Below, in pieces: positions 9,416 through 17,237 of a stretch of 64,000 bases of DNA. The DNA comes from G963667145 sp963667145 (GTDB lineage Bacteria; Cloacimonadota; Cloacimonadia; G963667145): the NCBI GenBank assembly GCA_963667145.1, contig OY762943.1, positions 1,364,001 to 1,428,000 on the forward strand. Reading direction: 5' to 3'. Made by a program: the position numbers and the translations under genes. A model generated the notes under the pieces. The model worked only from the letters and a program-made list of their open reading frames with translations, ran no database searches and was not told where the DNA came from. Position 1 is the stretch's first letter; every line of letters starts with the position of its first letter.

Positions 9416-9431
9416 CCGCGGACGCGGGAAT
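9412..9431. repeat. dRS3-like palindrome, copy 5
   Basis: ATTCCCGCGGACGCGGGAAT. It ends the CT-rich tandem array of the second composite block, the same relative position as copy 3. Confidence 0.85.
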
Positions 9432-9705
9432 CCAGTTGGGTTAGGATTGGGAAATCCAGCGAAATCAAGAAACGCGTGAACCCACTTTTATGTTCTTTCC
9501 CTTTGTGTGACCAAAGCGAAAGAACCAAAGGTAAATTCAAAATCCAAAGGCTCACCTCTAAAATATTCAACTCCTTCGTATTATTGTAGGCTCAACCTGT
9601 GAAGTCAGATTAGAACTTTAGTAAGAGACGACAGGTATCGCACAATAATTGACTTCAGTCGTTTTCTATTTTCACGAGGCTCGACTTGATGGATTTGAAG
9701 CCACC
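9432..9705. repeat. Long direct repeat B, copy 2
   Basis: Second copy of 8507-8780, nearly identical. The sequence after it (CGAAGCACTCTTTGGGG) matches the flank of copy 1 (8803 on), so the duplication continues in degraded form. Confidence 0.85.
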
Positions 9706-10318
9706 CCAAGCGAAGCACTCTTTGGGGTTTGGTGGTAACGGTAAATACATTAAAGCAAAAAGCGTGAAATTTATTAGCTGACCGAACTACGAGAATAGAA
9801 CCGTTTCAAGCCTCTTGATAATTTTCTATATTGGCTATTTGAGACGGTGCTAATTATCGTGAGAGGGAGAGTTTAGAAATTTAGCTTTTTGATTTTGTAT
9901 TTAGAGGTTTTTTGCTTCTTTTTTTACGGCGAAAAAAAGAAGGCACATTGCAATGGATACCTGCTTCCGCAGGCATGTTCTCTTACAGAGAGGTGTTCAT
10001 CTTTTCGGACGGACGAAAAGACGAACCAGAAAAGTCCGCTCTGCCCACATAGTAGCAGTCGTTGCGAGTCGCCTGCAGAGAATAAAGTGTGGTCGATCCC
10101 GTGTACTCTACAAGTTCAGCTATTGCAATAAATTGGCTTTACATTTCATAGATAGATATTTAAGACTGCTCCTTTTTGGTGTTCAGAGTTGAGCCACCCC
10201 AAGCACAAAAGCAAGACGAATAAGTTAAAGAGTTGTGCTTGATAGACTCAAGAGCGAAGAAAAGACGAAAGAGAGTCTACCACCCCAAGCGAAGCTCTCT
10301 TTGGGTTGAGCTGGGCTT

Positions 10319-10434
10319 GACAAAAGGAGGTTTTTTGGTTCGTTTTTTTCCGGCAAAAAAATGAACATCAAAAATGGATACCTGCTTCCGCAAGTATGAG
10401 GATTAGAAAAGCAAGAAGATGGATACCCACTTGC
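10319..10434. repeat. Repeat C copy 2 joined to part of repeat A
   Basis: The first 64 bases match 8969-9030 and the remainder matches 8271-8333 of repeat A. This junction shows that the repeat modules recombine or are inherited in different combinations. Confidence 0.8.
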
Positions 10435-10493
10435 GTGAGTAAGAGAGCAGTAAGCCCCAAGAGTCTCTTCTTCTCGTTTTCCTCCCCCTCCTC

Positions 10494-10513
10494 ATTCCCG
10501 CGGACGCGGGAAT
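10494..10513. repeat. dRS3-like palindrome, copy 6
   Basis: ATTCCCGCGGACGCGGGAAT, identical to the copy at 9412, with the CCAGCAAGGGCAGTGG tail also seen after the copy at 9073. Confidence 0.85.
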
Positions 10514-10789
10514 CCAGCAAGGGCAGTGGTGGAAACAACCACAAAACCAAAGAAAAGCCTCAAGAATGGATACCTGCCTCCGCAGGCATGAGAATTAGAG
10601 AAGCAAGAAGCCCCAAGAGCTCCTTATTCTCATGCAAGCAGGAATCCAGCCCCCAACCAACCCTCATTTCCATGAGAGATGCTTCTTCCAACATAACGAA
10701 CTAAAACGAAACAAAGAGTGGCACACCAAGAAGAAAAGTAACAACCACTAAATAATTGACACAATAAATCCAAAATCCAAATTGCTCTT

Positions 10790-11953
10790 ATGAATAAAAT
10801 CGTTTTTTATCTCATAAAGAATTTTTTCGGTTTGAAGCACAAGAAGTGGCTGAATTTCGACTTTGGCTTCATGATGGTGGGAATCCTGCTGTCCGTCACC
10901 GTGCTGACGTGTGCCATGAGCATCTTCGACGGCTACCAAAAAGCTCTCAAACAGCTATTTTCCAGCATAACCCCTGAAATCACTATCTACGAGAGCAACC
11001 TCGACCTTTCCGGATTTCCCGAGATAGCCAAATATTCCGAAGTCGGCTATGCAGGTGCATTGCTATCCTCGGGCGACAACAGCAAGTCGTGCTTGGTGCA
11101 GGGAATAATCCCCCACAATGTGCCGTTTGCTTATAGCGACTTCATTAAAGAGGGAACTGGCGAATTTACCGCATTCGACCAAATCGTAATCGGCAAATCT
11201 CTCGCTGACGAACTCCAAGTAAAGCTGGGCGACAAAATTTCCCTTAGCTCGTCGTTCACTCCCAAATTCACACCGATGGGAATCGTCTATGAAAAAAAGC
11301 TGTTTACCGTCATCGGGATTTACTCCAGTGGCTTCTCTCAGCACGACCAAAACACAGCTTTTCTACCAATGGAAAATTTCAAGCAAGTTTTTGCGGAAAG
11401 AGACCCTACCATCTGCACGGGAATCCGCCTGAAAAATCCACACGACTTGGACAAAATGGTGGAGAAGTTACAGCGGAAATTTTACGGAGTTGAGCCGTGG
11501 GACGCTTACAACAAGCAGTTTTTCAACTTCCTCCAGTTCCAAAAAATTATGCTTTTTCTCGTGCTATCGCTTTTGGTAGTGGTCGCCTCATTTGGCGTAA
11601 TCAACAACGTGTTGGTCTTCATCATCTCGCGGAAAGAAGAAATCGGAATTTTTCGCTCATTCGGGCTGAGTCACCAAGCTATAAAGAAATTCTTTCTCCT
11701 CAAAATTTTGCTCATCGCGATTATGGGGATAGTTCTCGGTCAACTGTTCGGCTACGCGTGTGGCTACATTCTCTCCAAGCAGACGTTTTACCTTCTCGAC
11801 CAAGACGTGTACCTCATCTCCAGCATCCAGTCGTCGTTCAATTGGCACTCGTTCCTGCTCATCTTCGTCATCAGCAATCTGATAATCTACTTGGCAATCA
11901 ACTGGTCGCTGAGGAGAATAAAAAATATGGAAGTGAAAAATATCCTCACATGA
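10790..11953 (+). CDS. LolC/LolE-like lipoprotein-releasing ABC permease
   Basis: 387-residue inner-membrane permease of the LolC/E (MacB/FtsX) family, which with LolD extracts lipoproteins from the inner membrane for delivery to LolA. One transmembrane helix lies near residues 24-45, a periplasmic domain follows (about 46-245), and a C-terminal FtsX-type domain has three helices (about 255-380) with the conserved SRKEEIGIFRSFG loop. Length is close to the usual ~400. LolC cannot be distinguished from LolE here, and no lolD is adjacent. No clear Shine-Dalgarno precedes the ATG. Its stop codon overlaps the next start as ATGA, so it is probably translationally coupled to pdxA. Confidence 0.85.
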   Translation: MNKIVFYLIKNFFGLKHKKWLNFDFGFMMVGILLSVTVLTCAMSIFDGYQKALKQLFSSITPEITIYESNLDLSGFPEIAKYSEVGYAGALLSSGDNSKSCLVQGIIPHNVPFAYSDFIKEGTGEFTAFDQIVIGKSLADELQVKLGDKISLSSSFTPKFTPMGIVYEKKLFTVIGIYSSGFSQHDQNTAFLPMENFKQVFAERDPTICTGIRLKNPHDLDKMVEKLQRKFYGVEPWDAYNKQFFNFLQFQKIMLFLVLSLLVVVASFGVINNVLVFIISRKEEIGIFRSFGLSHQAIKKFFLLKILLIAIMGIVLGQLFGYACGYILSKQTFYLLDQDVYLISSIQSSFNWHSFLLIFVISNLIIYLAINWSLRRIKNMEVKNILT

Positions 11954-13614
11954 AAAAAATAGTCATTACGCAGGGAGACCCAGCTGGAATTGGCTTGGAA
12001 GTCATCGAAAAGGCGTTCAAGTTTCGCAAGTTGCACCCTGACGCTGTTTACATCATCTACGGACAAACCCCAAATCTGAACACAGAAAAAATCACCAACA
12101 TCTCCCAAGCAAACACATCGGGAAAGCTGTATCATTTGGATTTCGGGCAACCGCACTGCACCATGGGAGTTCCCAGTAAATCTTCTGGGGAATACAGTCT
12201 GCGGATTTTGCAACAAGTCATCGCCGACCAAAGCGAGATTGACGCCGTGGTTACAGCTCCCATCAGCAAAGAGGCTATCCAACTCACTGAGCCTGAGTTC
12301 ATCGGACACACGGAATTTTTCGCTCAAGGCTCAAACGATTTTGTCATGAGCTTTTTCGGACCGTATTTCAATTTGGCTCTGCTGACCACACATCTGCCTC
12401 TATCCGCTGTTGAATCGACCATCAGCAAGGAGTTTTTCCAAGAAAAGATACGGATTATTTATCACGAAACGAACAAAATCTTGCCCAATCCTAAATTCGC
12501 TATGCTCGCCGTGAATCCGCACGCTGGAGAAAAAGGAGCTTTCGGGACGATAGACGAAGAGATAAAAACTTGGCTGACCGAACTGGAGAAAGCCGAAGGC
12601 ATCAAAATAGATGGGGTTTTTCCAGCTGACACTTTCTTCGCTTATCATGCCCAAAAATATCAGATGATTATCTCCGCCTATCACGACCAAGGTTTGGTGC
12701 CGTTCAAGATGCTCTCCAAGGGGCAAGGCGTCAACACGACTTTGGGCTTGCCTTTCATCCGCACGTCCGTTGACCATGGCACTGGGTACGACATTGCAGG
12801 GAAAAATTTGGCAGATGCGGGCAGTATGGAATCCGCCTTGGATTTCGCCGAAAAATGCTTACACTTGGAGCAATCGCAACCGCAATCTTATTCGTATCTC
12901 GCTGAGATTTATGACGACTATATGCAACACGTGGATTATCCGAAGTGGGCGGATTTTATTTTGGATGCCTACAAAAAGTACACGGGAAAGTCGCCTGACA
13001 AAATATTGGAACTTGCTTGTGGCACAGGAAATATCGCTTGCGAGTTGGTTAAACTCGGCTACAATGTGACAGCGGAAGACCTAAACGAGCAAATGTTGAA
13101 AATCGCCAATTCCAAACCGAACGCACCTCAGCTTCGCCTTGCCAACATGTTGGATGCTTCTGACGAAAATATTTTTGACCTTGCTCTTTTGATTTTTGAC
13201 AGCCTGAACTATCTGCAATCAACTGAAGAAATCTCTCGTTTGCTGACAACTGTTCATTCCCGAGTAACACCGAATGGAATTTTCATTTTCGACATCTCCA
13301 CTCTCAAAAACTGCCACGAGAATTTTGATGGGTTATTGGATTATCAAAAAATCGCCGAAAACTTTATGGTGCAAGAATCTCTTCTGCAAGAAGATACGCA
13401 AATCACCAAATTTGACGTCTTCAAAAAAAACGGCTACCTCTACGATTTGCACCATGAGATACACAAGCAGAAAATCTATCCCGTGGAGACTTTGCTCTAT
13501 CTCATAGAAAAATCTCCTTGGACGCTCTTGGGCATCTATTCAAACTGGAAATTGCTCACCGATTCCCAAAAAGCCGAAGCAGAAGACAGACTATTTTTTG
13601 TGTTGCAGAAATGA
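11950..13614 (+). CDS. PdxA fused to a class I SAM methyltransferase
   Basis: One uninterrupted 554-codon frame carries two enzymes. Residues 1 to about 310 are PdxA, 4-hydroxythreonine-4-phosphate dehydrogenase of pyridoxal-phosphate synthesis: ITQGDPAGIGLE at the start, metal-site histidines in TTHLPL (His148), NPHAGE (His191) and AYHDQG (His245), spaced as in E. coli PdxA, plus GHTE (120) and DHGTGYDIAG. Residues about 315-554 are a SAM-dependent methyltransferase beginning AEIYDDYMQHVDYPKWADF with motif I LELACGTGN (353-361), the arrangement of YqeM-like enzymes. The ATG at 11950 overlaps the upstream stop (ATGA). Longer in-frame readings upstream overlap the LolC-like gene and are rejected. 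The methylation target is unknown. Confidence 0.85.
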   Translation: MKKIVITQGDPAGIGLEVIEKAFKFRKLHPDAVYIIYGQTPNLNTEKITNISQANTSGKLYHLDFGQPHCTMGVPSKSSGEYSLRILQQVIADQSEIDAVVTAPISKEAIQLTEPEFIGHTEFFAQGSNDFVMSFFGPYFNLALLTTHLPLSAVESTISKEFFQEKIRIIYHETNKILPNPKFAMLAVNPHAGEKGAFGTIDEEIKTWLTELEKAEGIKIDGVFPADTFFAYHAQKYQMIISAYHDQGLVPFKMLSKGQGVNTTLGLPFIRTSVDHGTGYDIAGKNLADAGSMESALDFAEKCLHLEQSQPQSYSYLAEIYDDYMQHVDYPKWADFILDAYKKYTGKSPDKILELACGTGNIACELVKLGYNVTAEDLNEQMLKIANSKPNAPQLRLANMLDASDENIFDLALLIFDSLNYLQSTEEISRLLTTVHSRVTPNGIFIFDISTLKNCHENFDGLLDYQKIAENFMVQESLLQEDTQITKFDVFKKNGYLYDLHHEIHKQKIYPVETLLYLIEKSPWTLLGIYSNWKLLTDSQKAEAEDRLFFVLQK

Positions 13615-13655
13615 AAAACGGGAAACACGAGTTGCTGAAATTCCTTGACAGCTAA
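13611..13655 (+). CDS. 14-residue translationally coupled ORF or gene remnant
   Basis: ATG at 13611 overlaps the stop of the pdxA fusion (ATGA) and encodes MKNGKHELLKFLDS before TAA. It could be the surviving N-terminus of a lost gene or chance. No family is recognised. The following 135 bases contain only a small GTCTC/GAGAC inverted repeat (13701-13715). Confidence 0.25.
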   Translation: MKNGKHELLKFLDS

Positions 13656-13790
13656 TAGCTTAAATTTTTACAGAAGCCTCATAATGAACAAAGGATGAAA
13701 GTCTCTCATTGAGACGTCATACCAAGAAGTTAAATAAAAATCAAATCAAAAAAAGGACTTGATCTGTAGGTTAGGCAGGTACCTGAGAAA

Positions 13791-14513
13791 ATGAACAAAA
13801 AACATTCGTACGGCATCGTCGGTGACGGGAGAATGGCAAATCACTTTTGCCATTACCTGAGCGTGAGCGGTGTTTCTTTCGTTAGATGGTCACGCAAAAC
13901 TGGTGGCAATTCTGACCCTTCCGTGTTATTCCAAGGTTGTGACTTTGTGTTGCTACTGATTAGCGACGGTGCAATCTTGCCGTTTGTAGAAAAATTTCCC
14001 AATCTCCGAAAATTCAAGCTAATTCATTTTTCGGGCAGTTTGGTGCTGAACGGCATTCCGTCTTATCATCCGCTAATGACCTTTTCGCATGAGTTATATT
14101 CACTGGCGGAATATCAGGCAATTCCTTTTGTGAGTGAGCGAGGAGAGCTTTCTTTCTCGGAGATTTTCCCCGATTTGCCCAATGCGTCTTTTGCTATCAA
14201 TCCCGAAGACAAGCCCTTGTATCACGCACTTTGTGTGCTTTCGGGCAATTTCACGGTGATGTTGTGGCAAAAAGCTTTTTCGGACTTTGAGCAGAAGTTG
14301 GGACTGAAAGCGGATTTGTTGAAGCCGTATATGCACAGAATTTGCAAGAATTTGGAGAAAGATTGGAAAAATTGTCTCACGGGGCCTTTGGCTCGTGGCG
14401 ACGAAATTACGATAAAAAAAAATTTGGAATCGTTGAACGGAGATGTCTATCAAAAGGTTTATCAGGCATTTCGGGATACGTTAAAATTAAGGAGGAATGG
14501 TGAACGTTCTTGA
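13791..14513 (+). CDS. panG: Candidate PanG-type ketopantoate reductase (Rossmann/DUF2520-like)
   Basis: 240-residue protein with an N-terminal NAD(P)-binding fold (YGIVGDGRMANHFCHYL, glycine motif at residues 9-15), a HFSGSL strand near 79-84, and an all-alpha C-terminal half, the layout of DUF2520 proteins. PanG is an alternative NADPH ketopantoate reductase described in Francisella, with homologues reported in other genera. The assignment rests on this gene heading an operon with panB, panC, coaC, coaB, coaX and panD that lacks panE. It overlaps panB by 17 bases. The alternative is a Rossmann-fold dehydrogenase of other specificity. No strong ribosome site precedes the ATG. Confidence 0.6.
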   Translation: MNKKHSYGIVGDGRMANHFCHYLSVSGVSFVRWSRKTGGNSDPSVLFQGCDFVLLLISDGAILPFVEKFPNLRKFKLIHFSGSLVLNGIPSYHPLMTFSHELYSLAEYQAIPFVSERGELSFSEIFPDLPNASFAINPEDKPLYHALCVLSGNFTVMLWQKAFSDFEQKLGLKADLLKPYMHRICKNLEKDWKNCLTGPLARGDEITIKKNLESLNGDVYQKVYQAFRDTLKLRRNGERS

Positions 14514-15285
14514 TTTCGCAAAAATGAAGAAAAAGCAGATACCGATTTCCATGGTGACGTCGTATGACAGCTGGAGTGCGGCGATAGTGGAGTCTTCGGA
14601 TGTGGATTGCATTTTGGTTGGAGATTCACTGGCGATGACTATGCACGGGTTTGGTTCCACAATCCCTGCTACCATCGAGATGATGAGCATGCACGTGGCT
14701 GCTGTGCGTCGTGGTGCTCCCAACGCCTTTGTGGTTGGCGACTTGCCTTTTTTGAGCTATCGCAAAGGTTTGGCTACAGCTATGGACGCTGTGCAGAGCT
14801 TGATGCAGGCAGGAGCTAATGCTGTTAAGTTGGAAGGTGTGAAAGGTAGCGAGGAGATTATCTCGCACATCGTCGATTCTGGAGTGCCTGTGATGGGTCA
14901 CTTGGGCTTGATACCGCAGTCCGTGAACGGCTTGGGCGGATATAAAGTGCAAGGCAAAACTCAAAGCAAGGAAGATATTTTGTTGGAAGAATCGCTCACT
15001 TTGCAAAAGCTCGGTTGCTTTGCTGTGGTGTTGGAGTGCGTCCCCAGTGCAGTTGGCAAGCGTATTAGCCAAGAACTCACGATGCCGACTATCGGCATTG
15101 GTGCAGGTTGCGACTGCGATGGTCAGGTGTTGGTGTTGCAGGATTTATTGGGGCTAAACTCCGATTTCAAGCCAAAATTTGTCCGCAAATATATGGAAGG
15201 TATCTCCTTGATAAAAGAAGCTTTGGACAGCTATGATGCAGATGTAAAGGCAAAGCGGTTTCCATCTGCCGAAGAGGAGTTTTGA
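14497..15285 (+). CDS. panB: 3-methyl-2-oxobutanoate hydroxymethyltransferase
   Basis: PanB makes ketopantoate from ketoisovalerate and methylenetetrahydrofolate. The 262 residues match the family's length. Visible: SMVTSYDSWSAAIVE, the metal-binding Asp in VGDSLA (residue 43), GHLGLIPQSVNGLGGYKVQG (about 130-149), LECVP (about 180) and the TIGIGAG loop. AAGGAGG lies two bases before the ATG at 14497 and five before the GTG at 14500, so GTG may be the true start. It begins inside the upstream candidate panG and its TGA shares its last A with the panC ATG. Confidence 0.97.
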   Translation: MVNVLDFAKMKKKQIPISMVTSYDSWSAAIVESSDVDCILVGDSLAMTMHGFGSTIPATIEMMSMHVAAVRRGAPNAFVVGDLPFLSYRKGLATAMDAVQSLMQAGANAVKLEGVKGSEEIISHIVDSGVPVMGHLGLIPQSVNGLGGYKVQGKTQSKEDILLEESLTLQKLGCFAVVLECVPSAVGKRISQELTMPTIGIGAGCDCDGQVLVLQDLLGLNSDFKPKFVRKYMEGISLIKEALDSYDADVKAKRFPSAEEEF

Positions 15286-16040
15286 TGAAAATCATCAAAT
15301 CCATCGCAGAATGGAGAAAGATTTTTCGAGATTTGCAGGGAACTGACGTTGGCTTTGTGCCGACAATGGGCTTTTTGCATCAGGGGCATATGAGCCTTGT
15401 CGAAAAGTCGGTTGCGGAGAATAAAATCACTGCTGTCTCTATTTTTGTCAATCCTACGCAGTTCAATAATCAAAGCGATTTGGACAGCTATCCGATAGAT
15501 TTGGAACGAGATAGACAGATGCTGTTGGAAGCTGGAGTGGACTATCTGCTTGAGCCGACTTATGACGAGCTTTACAATGATGGATTTCGCTATCAGGTGT
15601 GTGAAAATCAGCAGTCTTTGGATTTGTGTGGTGCAAAGCGAGAGGGTCACTTCACGGGTGTGCTGACTGTCGTTATGAAGTTGCTCAACATCACCAAGGC
15701 GACCAAGGCGTATTTTGGCGAGAAAGATTGGCAACAGCTACAGCTCATCAGTGGGATGGCAGAAGCATTTTTTATGGATACGCAGATTGTGGGATGTCCG
15801 ATTGTTCGCGAAGATAGTGGCTTGGCACTCAGCTCACGCAACAAGTTGATAGCTGAAGATCACAAGGCGATTGCTCCCTCTCTGCACGAGACGATAAGCT
15901 CTGGTTTGCCTGTGGATGAGATGAAAACTGCTCTTGAGGAAAAGGGCTTCAAAATAGATTACCTAAAGGAGAAAGACGGCAGGATTTTTGTGGCGGCTTT
16001 CTTGGGAAGTGTGAGGTTAATAGACAATGTCAAACTCTAA
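15285..16040 (+). CDS. panC: Pantothenate synthetase
   Basis: PanC condenses pantoate and beta-alanine with ATP. The 251-residue protein has FVPTMGFLHQGHMSLV with the HxGH nucleotidyl-transfer motif at 32-35, the VSIFVNPTQF segment, the AKREGHFTGVLTVV stretch, YFGEKDWQQ, and the SSRN motif that replaces KMSKS. The ATG at 15285 follows GAGGAG and overlaps the panB stop by one base (TGATG). It is somewhat shorter than the typical ~280 residues, with the C-terminal domain reduced. Its last 14 bases overlap coaC. Confidence 0.96.
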   Translation: MKIIKSIAEWRKIFRDLQGTDVGFVPTMGFLHQGHMSLVEKSVAENKITAVSIFVNPTQFNNQSDLDSYPIDLERDRQMLLEAGVDYLLEPTYDELYNDGFRYQVCENQQSLDLCGAKREGHFTGVLTVVMKLLNITKATKAYFGEKDWQQLQLISGMAEAFFMDTQIVGCPIVREDSGLALSSRNKLIAEDHKAIAPSLHETISSGLPVDEMKTALEEKGFKIDYLKEKDGRIFVAAFLGSVRLIDNVKL

Positions 16041-16563
16041 TATTTTGGTATGCGTCAGCGGTTCGATAGCCGCTTACAAGTCGGTGGAATTGGTTTCGCT
16101 TCTGCGAAAAGAGGAATGCAATGTGAAAGTCGTTGCCACGGAAAATGCTTTGAAGTTCATCGCTCCTGCAGCGTTGGAGGCACTCAGCGGACATCCTGTT
16201 TACACAGATATGTTTTCGCAGTCGGAAAAGATTTTTCACATCAATTTGGCTGAATGGGCGGATGTGATAGTGGTTTATCCTGCGTCAGCTTCCACGTTGG
16301 CTCGCTTGCGGATAGGACTTGCCGAGGATTTGCTCACTGGATGCTTTGTAGCCAACAATTTCCGCAAGCCCTATTTGGTGTTCCCTGCGATGAACAGCAA
16401 TATGTTGGAGCATCCAGCAGTGGAGGAAAATATGGAAGTTCTGGCGAAATGGGGTGCAGAGATAGTCGCTCCACAGTCGGGACTTTTGGCGTGTGGTACT
16501 CAGGGCAAAGGACGTGCACCCGAGCCGAAAGAGATTTTGGAAATCATCAAGGCGAAATTGTGA
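16027..16563 (+). CDS. coaC: Phosphopantothenoylcysteine decarboxylase (stand-alone CoaC)
   Basis: 178-residue flavoprotein that decarboxylates 4'-phosphopantothenoyl-cysteine in CoA synthesis. It has the flavin-binding N-terminus SGSIAAYKSVELV, the catalytic His in FHINLAEWAD (71), the PAMNSNM motif (120-126) and the ACGTQGKGR flap with Cys156. In most bacteria this domain is fused to CoaB; here the frame ends and coaB restarts at an overlapping GTGA. The ATG overlaps the end of panC by 14 bases. Confidence 0.94.
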   Translation: MSNSNILVCVSGSIAAYKSVELVSLLRKEECNVKVVATENALKFIAPAALEALSGHPVYTDMFSQSEKIFHINLAEWADVIVVYPASASTLARLRIGLAEDLLTGCFVANNFRKPYLVFPAMNSNMLEHPAVEENMEVLAKWGAEIVAPQSGLLACGTQGKGRAPEPKEILEIIKAKL

Positions 16564-17237
16564 AATTGCTGATAACTTCGGGAGGCACTCGTCAGCCGAT
16601 AGACGGAGTTCGCTACATCACGAACTTCTCCACGGGCAGCACAGGCAGCGTGATTGCCGAGAGGCTATCCGAGCTTGGCTGTGATGTCGTTTATCTTCAC
16701 GGAGTTGATGCCAAGCTACCTCAGAGCAATTTGCGATTGGTAGATTTTTGCACTTTCTGCGATTTAAATTCGCAATTGCAAGAGCTATTGGGAAGCGAAT
16801 CTTTTGATGCTGTCGTTCATTTGGCGGCTGTGAGTGATTTTTCTTTGGAGAAGATTGAGTTGGAAGATGGCAGTTTTTTGCTTCCAAGTGCTAAAGGCAA
16901 AATGGATTCTAGCGATAATATCAAATTGCATATGAAGAAAAATTTTAAGATTTTGCCGAGAATAAAAAGTTATGCAAATAATTGCAAAGCTCCACTTGTG
17001 GTTGGTTTCAAGCTGACAAACTCCGCTTCCGAGGACGAGAAAAATGCAAAAATTGAAAAACTTTTGCAAGCAGGTGGATTCGATTTTGTGGTGCATAACG
17101 ATTTGCAGAATGTGACAGCGTTTTCTCATTTAGCGGAGATTTACTCCAGCACTGGAGAGCGTTTGACACAAACTTCGTCCAAAGTGGAGTTGGCGGAGAA
17201 ACTATACGAACTTATTAAAGGAGAGTTAGATAGATGA
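16560..17237 (+). CDS. coaB: Phosphopantothenate-cysteine ligase (stand-alone CoaB)
   Basis: CoaB couples phosphopantothenate to cysteine. The protein of 225 residues begins KLLITSGGTRQPIDGVRYITN, the typical start of a CoaB domain, contains VVHLAAVSDF (about 84-93), the K-GKMDSS loop in place of the usual KIKK-type segment, and PLVVGFKLT. The GTG at 16560-16562 overlaps the coaC stop by four bases (GTGA), so the two are likely made in equal amounts. A longer in-frame reading from 16254 lies entirely inside coaC and gives no CoaB-like sequence, so it was dropped. Confidence 0.9.
   Translation: MKLLITSGGTRQPIDGVRYITNFSTGSTGSVIAERLSELGCDVVYLHGVDAKLPQSNLRLVDFCTFCDLNSQLQELLGSESFDAVVHLAAVSDFSLEKIELEDGSFLLPSAKGKMDSSDNIKLHMKKNFKILPRIKSYANNCKAPLVVGFKLTNSASEDEKNAKIEKLLQAGGFDFVVHNDLQNVTAFSHLAEIYSSTGERLTQTSSKVELAEKLYELIKGELDR

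Larger units (their letters stand above)
8060..10780. repeat. Gene-free repeat cluster (palindromes, tandem and long direct repeats)
   Basis: This 2.7 kb stretch holds no credible gene. It is built from (a) six dRS3-like ATTCCC-N8-GGGAAT palindromes, (b) CT-rich tandem units, (c) a composite block near 8240-8780 repeated at 9114-9705, (d) a third partial copy at 10319-10434, and (e) several A/T-rich palindromes with an ACGGC or CCGGC centre. The open frames read through it (SFPRTRESS, HSRERGNP type peptides) are translations of the palindromes, a known annotation artefact. The elements resemble small dispersed repeats of other bacteria; whether they are mobile cannot be told from one locus. 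Confidence 0.85.

Noticed and set aside
8040..9589. Open frames giving SFPRTRESS/HSRERGNP-type peptides on both strands
   Set aside because: They are translations of the dRS3-like palindromes and CT-rich tandem units; no ribosome sites, domains or consistent frame.
8060..10780. CRISPR array
   Set aside because: The repeats are palindromes and contiguous tandem units, not regular repeats with unique spacers, and no cas genes are present.
11497..11949. N-terminal extension of the pdxA fusion frame
   Set aside because: It overlaps the LolC-like gene in another frame; PdxA similarity begins exactly at the ATG at 11950.
16254..16559. N-terminal extension of the CoaB frame
   Set aside because: It lies inside coaC and gives no CoaB-like sequence; the CoaB domain begins at GTG 16560.
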